Source of the DNA: Microvirga soli
Lineage (GTDB): Bacteria > Pseudomonadota > Alphaproteobacteria > Rhizobiales > Beijerinckiaceae
Reading direction: 5' to 3'
Assembly: GCF_016734765.1 (NCBI RefSeq)
Contig: NZ_JAERQE010000018.1
Coordinates: 34,863 to 98,862, forward strand
DNA: 64,000 bases
This document shows, piece after piece, positions 7,857 through 16,882 of the stretch (positions within the stretch are counted from its first letter, which is position 1; every line of letters starts with the position of its first letter). A program made the translations under genes and the position numbers. The notes under the pieces were generated by a model, which ran no database searches, was not told the DNA's origin, and saw only the letters and a program-made list of their open reading frames with translations.

Positions 7857-8629
7857 GAGGAAGACTTGACAGAACCTTCTACGTGAGTCCGTCGAATCGT
7901 TTTCAGCAGCGTCAGCGCCTCGACTGGATCGATGCGTCCGTCATACAGCGCACGGCCGGAGATGGCGCCATTGAGGACGGCGCAGTCTGGTGCCGTGAGG
8001 CGCTCGATATCGGCCATGGAGGCGAGGCCGCCGGACGCGATGACCGGGATGGAGACGGCGCGGGCGAGGCCTAGAGTCATCGGGAAGTTGAGGCCCTTGA
8101 GGATGCCGTCGCGGGCGATGTCCGTGTAGATGATGGCCGCGACGCCCGCATCCTCGAAGCGGCGCCCGAGCTCTTCCGCCGATAGGGTCGAGGTCTGGGC
8201 CCAGCCCTCCACGGCCACAAGACCGTCCTTGGCGTCGATGCCCACCGCGATCTTGCCCGGATGGAGGCGGGCGGCCTCGCGCACGAAATCCGGGTCGCGC
8301 ACGGCTGCCGTGCCGATGATCACGCGGGACACACCCTTCGCCAGCCAGCCCTCGACGGTCTTCATGTCACGAATGCCGCCGCCGAGCTGCACGGGAATTT
8401 TGACGCGCTTGAGGATGTTTTCGACCGCTGCCGCATTCATCGGCTTGCCGGCGAACGCTCCGTCGAGATCGACTACGTGCAGCCACTCAAAACCCTGAGC
8501 CTCGAAGGTGGCGGCCTGGTCGGCGGGATCGTCGTTGAACACGGTCGCCTGATCCATGTCGCCCTGGATCAGGCGGACGCACAGGCCCTCTTTGAGGTCG
8601 ATGGCAGGATAGAGGATCACGGGCGCCAC
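7853..8629 (-). CDS. hisA: HisA, ProFAR isomerase
   Basis: 258-residue TIM barrel. It converts ProFAR to PRFAR in histidine synthesis. The two catalytic aspartates are in PAIDLKEG (Asp11) and VGIDAKDG. Phosphate-binding glycine loops VQLGGGIRD and VIASGGLAS are present. The start is a GTG at 8629, which overlaps the end of hisH by 13 bp. Its 3' end almost touches the LexA-type promoter, whose TTGACA overlaps the last codons. Confidence 0.97.
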   Translation of the reverse strand: MAPVILYPAIDLKEGLCVRLIQGDMDQATVFNDDPADQAATFEAQGFEWLHVVDLDGAFAGKPMNAAAVENILKRVKIPVQLGGGIRDMKTVEGWLAKGVSRVIIGTAAVRDPDFVREAARLHPGKIAVGIDAKDGLVAVEGWAQTSTLSAEELGRRFEDAGVAAIIYTDIARDGILKGLNFPMTLGLARAVSIPVIASGGLASMADIERLTAPDCAVLNGAISGRALYDGRIDPVEALTLLKTIRRTHVEGSVKSSS

Positions 8630-9267
8630 CTTAGGAAATTGGCGATGAGCTTGAGGCCGAGGGCCTGGCTCTTCTCGGGATGAAACTGGGCGCCGACGAG
8701 GTTGTCGCGCCCGACGATAGCCGTCACCGGCCCGCCGTAATCGGTGGTGGCGACCACGTCGGCCGGATCCGCCGGGGTCAGGGCATAGGAATGCACGAAA
8801 TAGGCGTGCAGCCCGTCCGGCCCTGTGGGAATGCCGTCGAGCAGCGGATGCGGCTTGGCCAGCTCAAGCGTGTTCCAGCCCATATGCGGGATCTTGAGAG
8901 ACGGATCGCTCGGTGTGATCGCCTTCACGTCGCCCTTGATCCAGTCGAGGCCATAGCTGGTCGTATGTTCGAGGCCGCGCGTGGCCATGAGCTGCATGCC
9001 GACGCAGATGCCGAAGAACGGACGCTTGTCCTCATGGACGCGCCGCTGCAGCGCCTCCACCATGCCGGGCACGGAATCGAGGCCGCGACGGCAATCGGCG
9101 AAGGCGCCGACGCCTGGCAGCACGATCCGGTCGGCTTTGGCGACCACATTCGGATTGGACGAGACCGTGATGGGAAGATCAAGCTCCGCCTCGCGCGCCG
9201 CCCGCTCGAAGGCCTTGGCGGCGGAGTGCAGGTTGCCGGACCCGTAATCGATGATGACGACGCTCAC
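8617..9267 (-). CDS. hisH: Imidazole glycerol phosphate synthase glutaminase subunit (HisH)
   Basis: 216-residue class I glutamine amidotransferase. It makes ammonia for HisF. The nucleophilic Cys is in [11 protein letters not shown] (about residue 88), and the His/Glu of the triad are in AQFHPEKS. The oxyanion-strand motif LPGVGAF is also present. The start is GTG at 9267 and overlaps the DUF2628 stop (GTGA), so the two are translationally coupled. Confidence 0.97.
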   Translation of the reverse strand: MSVVIIDYGSGNLHSAAKAFERAAREAELDLPITVSSNPNVVAKADRIVLPGVGAFADCRRGLDSVPGMVEALQRRVHEDKRPFFGICVGMQLMATRGLEHTTSYGLDWIKGDVKAITPSDPSLKIPHMGWNTLELAKPHPLLDGIPTGPDGLHAYFVHSYALTPADPADVVATTDYGGPVTAIVGRDNLVGAQFHPEKSQALGLKLIANFLRWRP

Positions 9268-9758
9268 CGCGGACGCTCCGCATCGGGAAAGAGGCCGATC
9301 ACCGGCTCGGCGGATCGTCTCGGGGTGGACAGGATCGGCGACGGCGACGAACTGCGGGGCAGGGGTGCCGACCTCGCGTCGAGCCAGCGGGCGAAGGCCT
9401 TGGCCTCCGCTTCATCCTGGTCGGCGGCCGTCACCGCATCGACCGCCGGGCGGCCGCGGCGCGCGAGCGTCCAGCGGCGCAGGCTGTTGGCCTCAAGGCC
9501 GATCAGGCTCTGCAGCAGGAGCTGGGCGATGGAGCCGGCCAGCGGATGCACGTCCAGCACGGCCATGAGGCCGCCGAAGGCGAGGACGATCAGCAGAATG
9601 CCAAGGCCGGCGAGCCACAGGCGATGGACGAAGAACCACAGGAAGGTGAAGAAGAAGGCTCCCCAGGAGAAGCCGTCCTTCACGAGTTCTGATTCGTCCA
9701 AAGCGCTCGGATCACCCGGCCGCGCATCGCGCGGGAGGTGCAGGGTATAGGTGGTCAT
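9264..9758 (-). CDS. DUF2628 domain membrane protein
   Basis: 164 residues. The core [20 protein letters not shown] followed by two further hydrophobic helices (about residues 50-72 and 75-90) is the DUF2628 signature. The C-terminal 60 residues are hydrophilic and Ser/Pro/Arg-rich. Function is unknown. A DUF2628 gene between hisB and hisH is a recurrent feature of Rhizobiales histidine operons. It overlaps hisH by 4 bp. Confidence 0.85.
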   Translation of the reverse strand: MTTYTLHLPRDARPGDPSALDESELVKDGFSWGAFFFTFLWFFVHRLWLAGLGILLIVLAFGGLMAVLDVHPLAGSIAQLLLQSLIGLEANSLRRWTLARRGRPAVDAVTAADQDEAEAKAFARWLDARSAPLPRSSSPSPILSTPRRSAEPVIGLFPDAERPR

Positions 9759-9833
9759 GGCGACGTTTCCTCAGGCCTTGCCCAATGAGGTGACGACAAT
9801 GATCTCGCCAGGCAAGGTGCCTCTTGAATAGAT

Positions 9834-10424
9834 CTAGAGCGTACCCTTGGTGGAGGGAACGCGGCCCTCTTCCCTTGGGTCCAGTGCCACGGCCTGACGC
9901 AAGGCCCGTGCCAAGCCCTTGAAGCAGCTCTCGGCGATATGGTGGCTGTTCTCGCCGTAGAGCGTTTCCACGTGGAGCGTCAGCCCCGACTGGATGGCGA
10001 AGGCCTGGAAGAACTCGCGCACCAGCTCGGTGTCGAAGACGCCGATCTTCTCCGTCGGGAAGGTGGTCCGGAACACCAGGAAGGGACGGCCCGAGATGTC
10101 GAGGGCGATGCGCGTCAAGGTCTCGTCCATCGGCAGATGGATGTCGGCATAGCGCGTGATGCCCTTTTTATCGCCAAGCGCCTTCAGGATGGCTTGGCCC
10201 AGCGCAATCCCGGTGTCCTCGGTGGTATGATGCTGGTCCACATGCAGGTCGCCGGTCACCTTCACGGAGAGGTCGAAGTGACCATGTCGGGCGAACAGTT
10301 CGAGCATATGGTCCAGGAAGCCGACGCCGGTGGAGATCTCGGCCTTGCCGGTGCCATCGAGGGCGATCGACAGGACGATATCGGTCTCGGCGGTACGACG
10401 GCTGACGCTCGCGGAGCGCATCAT
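9834..10424 (-). CDS. hisB: Imidazoleglycerol-phosphate dehydratase (HisB)
   Basis: 196 residues, a mono-functional dehydratase without the phosphatase domain of the enteric fusion. Metal-binding His clusters are clear in [24 protein letters not shown] and [17 protein letters not shown]. Three starts are adjacent (GTG 10427, ATG 10424, ATG 10421). ATG 10424 has AGGA 5 nt upstream and is preferred. It is the first gene of the cluster and is divergent from hslV across about 110 bp. Confidence 0.96.
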   Translation of the reverse strand: MMRSASVSRRTAETDIVLSIALDGTGKAEISTGVGFLDHMLELFARHGHFDLSVKVTGDLHVDQHHTTEDTGIALGQAILKALGDKKGITRYADIHLPMDETLTRIALDISGRPFLVFRTTFPTEKIGVFDTELVREFFQAFAIQSGLTLHVETLYGENSHHIAESCFKGLARALRQAVALDPREEGRVPSTKGTL

Positions 10425-10533
10425 CACAATCCTTTGCGGAACAAGAGACGGGGCGTTCTAGCAAGGAGTGCGGAGAAATGCCACCCGCGTTGCTTTTGGG
10501 CGATCAATGATTAAGTCAGCCGGATAACGGCCC

Positions 10534-11121
10534 ATGGCCGCCCAGTTCTTTCCCGCCGGAGCCCTTGCCTTGTCCGATGACGCCACCCCTCGCATGCATG
10601 CCACCACCATCCTCATGGTCCGAAAGGGCGGCCGCACCGTCATCGGCGGCGACGGGCAGGTGAGCCTCGGCCAGACCGTGGTAAAGGGCAATGCGAAAAA
10701 AGTCCGGCGCCTCGCCAAGGGTGGAGTGATCGGCGGCTTTGCCGGCTCGACGGCTGATGCCTTCACCCTGTTCGAGCGCCTCGAGGCCAAGCTCGAGCAA
10801 TATCCCGGCCAGCTCACCCGCGCCTGCGTCGAGCTCACCAAGGATTGGCGCACGGACCGGTATCTGCGCCGCCTTGAGGCCATGATGCTGGTGGCTGACA
10901 AGGAGGTGGGCCTGCTGCTCTCCGGCGCCGGCGACGTGCTGGAGCCGGAAAACGGCATCATGGCCATCGGGTCCGGCGGCAATTACGCGCTCGCAGCCGC
11001 CCGCGCTCTGGCCGAATACGAGACGGATCCGGAGACCATCGTGCGCCGCTCGCTCGGCATTGCGGCCGAGATCTGCGTCTACACGAATTCGAATATCGTC
11101 ATTGAGACCCTGGACAGCTGA
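10534..11121 (+). CDS. hslV: ATP-dependent protease proteolytic subunit HslV
   Basis: 195 residues. HslV forms the double-hexamer threonine peptidase chamber of the HslUV (ClpQY) protease. The mature N-terminal threonine lies in [13 protein letters not shown], so the first 22 or so residues are a propeptide/leader removed on maturation, as usual in alphaproteobacteria. [10 protein letters not shown] and [19 protein letters not shown] match the family. The stop overlaps hslU by 1 bp (TGATG). Confidence 0.96.
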   Translation: MAAQFFPAGALALSDDATPRMHATTILMVRKGGRTVIGGDGQVSLGQTVVKGNAKKVRRLAKGGVIGGFAGSTADAFTLFERLEAKLEQYPGQLTRACVELTKDWRTDRYLRRLEAMMLVADKEVGLLLSGAGDVLEPENGIMAIGSGGNYALAAARALAEYETDPETIVRRSLGIAAEICVYTNSNIVIETLDS

Positions 11122-12431
11122 TGACCACCTTTTCTCCCCGCGAAATCGTTTCCGAACTCGACCGCTACATCGTCGGCCAGAACGACGCCAAGCGCGCGGT
11201 CGCCATTGCGCTGCGCAACCGCTGGCGGCGTCAGCAGCTCGAAGGTGCCTTACGCGAAGAAGTGGCGCCCAAGAACATTCTGATGATCGGCCCAACCGGC
11301 TGCGGCAAAACCGAGATCTCGCGCCGTCTCGCCAAGCTCGCGGGCGCGCCGTTCCTCAAGGTCGAGGCGACGAAGTTCACGGAAGTGGGCTATGTCGGCC
11401 GTGACGTGGAGCAGATCGTGCGCGATCTCATGGAGATCGGCATCGGCCTCGTGAAGGAGGAGCGCCGCCGACAGGTGCAGGCCAAAGCCCATGTGGCGGC
11501 AGAAGAGCGCGTGCTCGATGCGCTGGTGGGCAACACCGCGAGTGCCGTGACCCGCGATTCCTTCCGCCGCAAGCTGCGCGCCAACGAACTCGACGACAAG
11601 GAGATCGAGATCGAGCTGCAATCTGTGGGCGGGCAGGGGATGCCTATGTTCGAGATCCCCGGGATGCCGGGCGCATCGATGGGCGCGATCAATCTCTCCG
11701 ACATGTTCGGCAAGGCTTTCGGCGGAAAGCCGAAGACGCGCCGCACCACCGTGCGCGAGGCCTATGACCCGCTCGTCACCGAAGAGGCCGACAAGATGCT
11801 CGATCAGGACGCCATCGTGCAGGAGGCCCTGCGCCAGGTGGAGAACAACGGCATCGTGTTCCTCGACGAGATCGACAAGATCGCCGGCCGCGAGGGCCGC
11901 ACCGGCGCGGATGTTTCACGCGAGGGCGTGCAGCGCGATCTCCTGCCGCTGATCGAGGGCACGACGGTGTCGACGAAATACGGATCGGTGAAGACGGACC
12001 ACATCCTGTTCATCGCGTCGGGCGCGTTCCACGTGTCGAAGCCGTCGGATCTCTTGCCCGAGCTGCAGGGCCGCCTGCCGATTCGCGTGGAACTCTCGCC
12101 GCTCACCGTCGAGGATTTTCGCCGCATCCTCACGGAAACGGAAGCAAGCCTCATCAAGCAATCCGTCGCGCTGATGAAGACGGAAGGTGTCGATCTCGTC
12201 TTCACCGACGATGCCATCGACGCGCTGGCTGAAGTCGCCGTCGAGGTGAACAACACCGTCGAGAACATCGGCGCGCGCCGCCTGCAGACAGTCCTGGAGC
12301 GCGTGCTCGACGACGTGTCCTACACGGCGCCCGACCGCTCCGGCGAAACGGTGAAAATCGACTCAGCTTATGTGCGTGGCGAGGTGGAGGAACTGGCGAA
12401 GAATACGGATCTGAGCCGGTTTATTTTGTAG
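11121..12431 (+). CDS. hslU: ATP-dependent protease ATPase subunit HslU
   Basis: 436-residue AAA+ unfoldase that feeds substrates to HslV. Walker A is GPTGCGKTE (about residues 54-62) and the pore loop is VGYVGRDVE. An I-domain follows, then Walker [11 protein letters not shown], the sensor region and the C-terminal tail LSRFIL that docks into HslV. Normal length. It starts inside the hslV stop, so the subunits are made in a coupled way. A 13-bp inverted repeat follows. Confidence 0.97.
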   Translation: MTTFSPREIVSELDRYIVGQNDAKRAVAIALRNRWRRQQLEGALREEVAPKNILMIGPTGCGKTEISRRLAKLAGAPFLKVEATKFTEVGYVGRDVEQIVRDLMEIGIGLVKEERRRQVQAKAHVAAEERVLDALVGNTASAVTRDSFRRKLRANELDDKEIEIELQSVGGQGMPMFEIPGMPGASMGAINLSDMFGKAFGGKPKTRRTTVREAYDPLVTEEADKMLDQDAIVQEALRQVENNGIVFLDEIDKIAGREGRTGADVSREGVQRDLLPLIEGTTVSTKYGSVKTDHILFIASGAFHVSKPSDLLPELQGRLPIRVELSPLTVEDFRRILTETEASLIKQSVALMKTEGVDLVFTDDAIDALAEVAVEVNNTVENIGARRLQTVLERVLDDVSYTAPDRSGETVKIDSAYVRGEVEELAKNTDLSRFIL

Positions 12432-12439
12432 TTCAACGC

Positions 12440-12480
12440 TGTCATTCCGGGCTCGTCCTATGGCCGCCCCGGAATGACAG
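12440..12480. repeat. Inverted repeat after hslU
   Basis: TGTCATTCCGGG and its complement CCCGGAATGACA are separated by about 16 bp. The arms resemble the other ATTCCGGG/ATCCCGG palindromes of this window. It may act as a transcript-end stem-loop for hslVU, but there is no T-run after it. Confidence 0.6.
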
Positions 12481-12528
12481 TGCGAGCGGCGTATGGAACC
12501 ACCCTGCCGATTCGCGACTTGCCTCGGG

Positions 12529-13299
12529 ATGAATCCGGACCTGCAGGATCTGAAAGCGAAGGCGCTCGTCATTCATGAGCGTCTCTGCGCGGTCTATGGC
12601 TGTCCAATTCCGTATTTCCATACCCTCGATCCGGTGAGCGAGCTGATCTCCTCGCTCCTGTCGCACCGCACCCGCAACGCGGATTCCGGCCGCGCCTTCA
12701 AGGCACTGCGCGCGCGCTATCCCGATTGGCACGCGATGATGCATGCGCCGACAGAGGAGGTCGAGGCGACGATTGAAGGCGTGACCTGGCCCGAGCAGAA
12801 GGCACCGCGCCTGCAGGCGGTGCTGCACGCCATCGAAGAACGCCATGGCAGCCTGTCGCTCGACTTCTTGAAGGATATGCCGGTCGAGGAGGCGCGGGCC
12901 TGGCTCGAGAGCATTCCGGGCATCGGCCCGAAGACGAGTGCCGCGGTGCTGTCCTTCTCGGTTTTGCGCAAAGCGGCGCTACCGGTGGACAGCCACCATC
13001 ACCGGGTCGCCCAGCGCACGGCTCTCATCCCGCAATCGACAGCCGTTGGACCATCCCATGCGGTGCTCGCCGCCCTTCTGCCGGAGGATTGGGACGCGCA
13101 ACAGGTCTACGACAATCATGAAGTCATGATGCTGCATGGCCAGCGCTGCTGCTTCTTCAAGAACCCGGCCTGCGAGCGCTGCGCGGTGCTGGATCTCTGT
13201 CCGACCGGGCAGGGGAGGCTTGAGGGAAGGCGGGTTTCGCCGGTCAGATCCGAGGCTGCGTCCGACGAGTTGCGCTCCTCACGTTCCCGCGAGAGATAG
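12529..13299 (+). CDS. Endonuclease III-like HhH-GPD DNA glycosylase with Fe-S cluster
   Basis: About 256 residues from the ATG at 12529; the ATG at 12493 is also possible. The helix-hairpin-helix IPGIGPKTSAAVLSF carries the catalytic Lys, VDSHHHRVAQRT carries the catalytic Asp, and the C-terminal cluster C-x6-C-x2-C-x5-C (CFFKNPACERCAVLDLC) binds [4Fe-4S]. These are the features of base excision repair enzymes of the Nth group. Compared with E. coli Nth the sequence is quite diverged and has a 35-residue polar C-terminal extension, so it is probably a second Nth-like enzyme. Confidence 0.85.
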   Translation: MNPDLQDLKAKALVIHERLCAVYGCPIPYFHTLDPVSELISSLLSHRTRNADSGRAFKALRARYPDWHAMMHAPTEEVEATIEGVTWPEQKAPRLQAVLHAIEERHGSLSLDFLKDMPVEEARAWLESIPGIGPKTSAAVLSFSVLRKAALPVDSHHHRVAQRTALIPQSTAVGPSHAVLAALLPEDWDAQQVYDNHEVMMLHGQRCCFFKNPACERCAVLDLCPTGQGRLEGRRVSPVRSEAASDELRSSRSRER

Positions 13300-13318
13300 T
13301 CCGGAATTCCCAAAATAG

Positions 13319-13344
13319 GGAACGATCTTGCGTCTTTTTGCGTT
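13319..13344 (+). promoter_or_regulatory. EcfG-type general stress promoter
   Basis: GGAAC (13319-13323), a 17-bp spacer and CGTT (13341-13344) match the consensus of the alphaproteobacterial general stress sigma factor EcfG (GGAAC-N16-18-CGTT). It lies 27 bp before the start of the BA14K gene. Confidence 0.6.
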
Positions 13345-13370
13345 CGCCTCCCAACCTCGGAGGAGATCCT

Positions 13371-13835
13371 ATGCGTAAATTCTTCATGGCTGTGGCTGCC
13401 ACGGCCGCTCTTGGCGCCTTCGGTCTTGCTGCTCCGGCTTCCGCAGCCGAGACGCAGACCGCGCCGGTCAATGAACTCGTCGCCGGCATCCAGAACGGCA
13501 ATGTGAACAGCGACTATGTGCAGTATCGCCGCTATTACGGCGGCAGCCCACGTTATGTGCAGCGGCGCCATTATGTCGATCGCCGATACTACGGGGATCG
13601 TCGCTATTATGGTGACCGTCGTTACTATCGCCGTGATTACGGCTCGGCTGCGGCTGCTGGCGCCATCGGTCTCGCCACCGGCGCCATCATCGGCGGCGCG
13701 ATCGCCCAGTCGCAGGCTCAGGCCGCTCCGGTCTATGCCGGGAACGCGGCTTACTGCGCCCAGCGCTACAAGTCCTACGATCCGCGTTCGGGCACCTATC
13801 TCGGCTACGATGGCATGCGCCATCCCTGCCCATAA
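13371..13835 (+). CDS. BA14K-family secreted protein
   Basis: 154 residues. A Sec signal peptide (about residues 1-25, cleaved after ASA) is followed by a Tyr/Arg-rich region with repeats of the type GDRRYY (about 60-88). A glycine/alanine hydrophobic stretch comes next (95-115), then the BA14K C-terminal motif CAQRYKSYDPRSGTYLGYDG with a final Cys. The family was first described as a Brucella immunoreactive, lectin-like protein. A strong GGAGGAG ribosome site decides the ATG at 13371. An EcfG-type promoter upstream suggests stress control. Confidence 0.88.
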   Translation: MRKFFMAVAATAALGAFGLAAPASAAETQTAPVNELVAGIQNGNVNSDYVQYRRYYGGSPRYVQRRHYVDRRYYGDRRYYGDRRYYRRDYGSAAAAGAIGLATGAIIGGAIAQSQAQAAPVYAGNAAYCAQRYKSYDPRSGTYLGYDGMRHPCP

Positions 13836-13858
13836 GCGCAACGCAGCTTAAGATGAAC

Positions 13859-13888
13859 GAAGCGGGCCAACTGGCCCGCTTCTTTTTT
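13859..13888 (+). terminator. Intrinsic terminator after the BA14K gene
   Basis: A perfect 10-bp stem GAAGCGGGCC/GGCCCGCTTC with a 4-nt loop is followed by six T. It lies between the BA14K gene and the convergent RidA gene. Confidence 0.92.
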
Positions 13889-13895
13889 GCAGAAT

Positions 13896-14246
13896 TTACT
13901 TCGCCGCAATGACGGCGATTTCGACCTTGAAGGCGGGTGTCGCGAGCTTTGCCTCGACGGTTGCGCGGGCAGGGGTGTTGCCGGGGGACACCCAGGCATC
14001 CCACACGGCGTTCATCTCCTGGAACGTGCCCATGTCGGTGATCCAGATATTGGCCATCAGGATCTTCGACTTGTCGCTGCCGGCTTCCGCCAGCAGGCTG
14101 TCGATGATCGAGAGGATTTCCTTCGTCTGCTCGGTGACGCTCTTGCCTGCGCTCTCCTGAGCGACCTGGCCTGCGAGATAGACGGTGTTGCCGTGAACGA
14201 CGGCGCCGCTCATGCGCGGGCCGGGCTTGATGCGCTGGATCGTCAT
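13896..14246 (-). CDS. RidA/YjgF/YER057c/UK114 family protein
   Basis: 116 residues, the full length of the family. RidA proteins deaminate reactive enamine/imine intermediates of amino acid metabolism as trimers in the cytoplasm. The characteristic NIWITDMGTFQEMNAVW region and the C-terminal ARATVEAK segment with the conserved substrate-binding Arg are present, so it is likely an active imine deaminase. It is a single gene with a short upstream gap. Confidence 0.9.
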   Translation of the reverse strand: MTIQRIKPGPRMSGAVVHGNTVYLAGQVAQESAGKSVTEQTKEILSIIDSLLAEAGSDKSKILMANIWITDMGTFQEMNAVWDAWVSPGNTPARATVEAKLATPAFKVEIAVIAAK

Positions 14247-14314
14247 GGATTGTCCTTGAGCCTCACTGGTGAAAACAAGACATGCCTTTTCGGGGGCAGG
14301 GGGCCGAAGGTCAA

Positions 14315-14365
14315 GCGCATCGTGCGCAAAAGTGGTCCCGGTTCTGCGCTCCCAACGATGCGCTC
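14315..14365. repeat. Dispersed intergenic repeat, family A (first-half copy)
   Basis: GCGCATCGTGCGCAAAAGTGG followed by TCCCGGTT and CAACGATGCGC is nearly the same as 55878-55928. The outer parts GCGCATCG/CGATGCGC are an inverted repeat. It lies between the RidA and PPOX genes. Confidence 0.65.
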
Positions 14366-14378
14366 AACAAGGAGACCA

Positions 14379-14993
14379 TCAATAAAGCGTGGTGCGCTGC
14401 CGCTCGGGCAGAGCCTTGTCGTAGGCCTCGCCGCCCGCCTCGTTGTTGGTAAGCGCCGCCAGCATCTGCCCGGCGCTCGGCAGGCTCTCGCGCGGCACGT
14501 GACGCGCCGGGTTCCACAGCTCCGAGCGCAGGATTGCGCGGGCGCATTGGAAGAACACCGAATCGACTGTGATCACGATCACAGACTTTGGCACCTTGCC
14601 GTCGACGGAAAAGCTCTCGAGCAGGTCCGGCTCGGTGGAAACCACCGCGCGCCCGTTGACCCTTAAGGTCTCGCCGACCCCGGGAATCAGGAAGAGCAGG
14701 GCGACGCTCGGGTCCTGCACGATGTTGCGCAGCGAATCGATCCGGTTGTTGCCGCGCCGGTCGGGCAGGAGCAGTGTCCTGTCGTCCCGGATGCGCACGA
14801 AGCCCGGACCGTCGCCGCGGGGGGAGCAATCGAGCCCCTCCGGCCCGCGTGTGGCGAGCGCCGCGAAGGGCGAGGCCTCGATCAGGGCACGGTATTCCGG
14901 CACGATGCGGTCCGCCTCCTTGAGGAGCGAGGCCTTGTTGACCTCGCCATAGAGCGCTTCGAGTTCGGACAGGCTGGTGATGGTGTGCGCCAT
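14379..14993 (-). CDS. Pyridoxamine 5'-phosphate oxidase-fold FMN-binding protein
   Basis: 204 residues. A split-barrel flavin-binding fold is indicated by EYRALIEASPFAALAT and SPRGDGPGFV at the N-terminal half, then DRRGNNRIDSLRNIVQDPSV and VGETLRVNGRAVVS. This matches the general PPOX (MSMEG_1061-like) subgroup rather than PdxH. The substrate is unknown. I chose the ATG at 14993 because the family motif begins shortly after it and the longer frame runs over the promoter region of the divergent cyclase gene. Confidence 0.85.
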   Translation of the reverse strand: MAHTITSLSELEALYGEVNKASLLKEADRIVPEYRALIEASPFAALATRGPEGLDCSPRGDGPGFVRIRDDRTLLLPDRRGNNRIDSLRNIVQDPSVALLFLIPGVGETLRVNGRAVVSTEPDLLESFSVDGKVPKSVIVITVDSVFFQCARAILRSELWNPARHVPRESLPSAGQMLAALTNNEAGGEAYDKALPERQRTTLY

Positions 14994-15139
14994 GATTCGG
15001 GTTCCGCCGGTGTGGCGCTTAGGAATATACGGTTCGCGGCCCGGGTCCAGGGAAGGTGATTTGACATTGGCCCGTGCGGCTGCACCTCCATAGCTTGAGC
15101 CAAACCCCTGAGAGCAGGATCGAAACCGGTCGCCCGCCC

Positions 15140-16822
15140 ATGAAGCAAACCGAGACAAGACCTGCTGCCGAGGCGGCATTAGTCGGCTCCCGCCCTCCCT
15201 GGCGGGAGATCCGCCTCGTCTCGGGCCTCGTGCTTGCAACCTTTCTCCTCACCCATTTCGGCAATCACGCCCTGGGCCTCGTCTCCATCGACGCGATGGA
15301 AGCGGGCCGCGCCTGGTTCAACCGCTTGTGGCGCAATCCGGTCGGCACAATTCTCCTCTACGGCTCCCTGCTCCTGCACTTCCTGCTCGCCCTGCAGGCC
15401 CTCTACCGCCGCCGCACCCTGCGTATGCCTGTCCGCGAGGCGGCACAGCTGACCTTGGGCCTAAGCCTGCCTTTTCTCCTGATCGGGCATGTGACGGGAA
15501 CCCGCATCGAATGGGCCCTGACCGGCCATGATTCCGGCTATCCCGAAGTGGTCAGGAGCATTTGGCTGCTGAGCCCGGAGATCGGCGCGCGTCAGGCAAT
15601 CGCGCTCATCATCGCGTGGCTGCACGGCTGTCTCGGCATCTATTTCTGGCTGCGGCCGAAACCCTGGTTTCCGGCCTACGCGCTGCTGCTCTACACGGGA
15701 GCCATTCTGGTTCCCATTCTGGCCTTGCTCGGCTTTGCGGAAGCGGGCCGGGAGATCGCCGAGGCGCCGGCGCGGTTTGCCCTGCGGGCACCACCCGCGT
15801 CCGATCTCCTGCCCCTGGTCGGCCCGAGCTTGTATGCCTTCTTCGGCGGCCTTCTGGCCCTGACGATTGCCGGCCGCATATTGCGCAGCGCCAATCTGTG
15901 GTCGCGCCGGGTCCGCATTCGCTACCCCAGCGATCAGGTCGTGACCGTGCCGGCCGGGTTCAGCGTGCTGGAGGCCAGCCGCACGGCCGGGATCCCGCAC
16001 ATTTCGGTCTGCGGCGGGCGCGGCCGCTGCTCCACATGCCGGGTGAGGGTGATCGACGGCCTGCAGGACCAGCCGGCGCCAACGGCCCAGGAGCGCGGGA
16101 CACTGGCGCGCATCAAGGCGGGCCCCAATGTGAGGCTCGCCTGCCAGTTCAGGCCGGTCGGCGAGATCGCCGTCGTGCCGATCCTGTCCACCGGGCGCAA
16201 CGGCGTGACCGCCCTGGTGCGCGGCGGCCGAGCCCAGGGGCAGGAGAGGGAGGTCGCGGTGCTGTTCTGCGACCTGCGCGGCTTCACGAGCCTCACCGAG
16301 AAGCGCCTGCCCTTCGACACGGTGTTCATCCTCAACCGCTATTTCGAGGCGGTGGGCGAGGCGGTGGAGGATGCAGGCGGCTATATCGACAAGTTCATCG
16401 GCGACGGGGTTCTGGCTCTCTTCGGCCTGCACACGACGCCTCAGGAAGCAGCCCGTCAGGCGCTCGATGCGGCGCTCAGGATCAAGGCGGGGCTCGCCCG
16501 CCTCAACGAGGATTACGCCAGCGAGTTCGAGCATCCCTTGCGCATCGCCATGAGCCTTCATGCGGGCCCGGCCATCGTGGGCCAGATGGGCTATGGCCAG
16601 GCCACCAGCCTCACAGCGGTGGGCGACACCATCAACGCGGCAAGCCGCCTGGAGGGGCTCGCCAAGGAGCTCGACGTGGAGCTGGTGATCTCCGAGGACC
16701 TCGCCACCCGGGCTGGTCTCGACCTCTCCGACCGCAACCGCCAGATCGTCACCATCCGCGGCCGCGCGGCGCCGTTGGGCAGCTGGATCATTCCGGAGGC
16801 CGGGAGCCTGGTGCGGTCGTAA
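15140..16822 (+). CDS. Class III nucleotidyl cyclase fused to cytochrome-b-like membrane domain and 2Fe-2S ferredoxin domain
   Basis: 560 residues from the ATG at 15140. Residues 25-250 form about six membrane helices with histidines at 39, 43, 80, 117 and 162, in contexts such as LLTHFGNH, LLIGHVTG and AWLHGCLG that recall SdhC/FrdC haem-b anchors. Residues 258-345 are a plant-type ferredoxin domain with Cys291-x5-Cys297-x2-Cys300 and Cys335. Residues 370-550 are a class III cyclase with metal Asp378 (LFCDLRGFTSLTE) and Asp422 (KFIGDGVLALFG), and transition-state Asn499/Arg503 (TINAASRLE). Lys418 fits ATP as substrate. I infer redox-controlled cAMP synthesis at the inner membrane. Confidence 0.88.
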   Translation: MKQTETRPAAEAALVGSRPPWREIRLVSGLVLATFLLTHFGNHALGLVSIDAMEAGRAWFNRLWRNPVGTILLYGSLLLHFLLALQALYRRRTLRMPVREAAQLTLGLSLPFLLIGHVTGTRIEWALTGHDSGYPEVVRSIWLLSPEIGARQAIALIIAWLHGCLGIYFWLRPKPWFPAYALLLYTGAILVPILALLGFAEAGREIAEAPARFALRAPPASDLLPLVGPSLYAFFGGLLALTIAGRILRSANLWSRRVRIRYPSDQVVTVPAGFSVLEASRTAGIPHISVCGGRGRCSTCRVRVIDGLQDQPAPTAQERGTLARIKAGPNVRLACQFRPVGEIAVVPILSTGRNGVTALVRGGRAQGQEREVAVLFCDLRGFTSLTEKRLPFDTVFILNRYFEAVGEAVEDAGGYIDKFIGDGVLALFGLHTTPQEAARQALDAALRIKAGLARLNEDYASEFEHPLRIAMSLHAGPAIVGQMGYGQATSLTAVGDTINAASRLEGLAKELDVELVISEDLATRAGLDLSDRNRQIVTIRGRAAPLGSWIIPEAGSLVRS

Positions 16823-16882
16823 AGAATCGCAGGATTTGTCAAAGGCACTCCGCTTAAGGTTGGATCAACAGCCGAAAGACGG

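Noticed and set aside
15562..16857. 431-codon plus-strand frame inside the cyclase gene
   Set aside because: Shifted frame of the cyclase gene, Gly/Arg/Pro-rich and without any motif.
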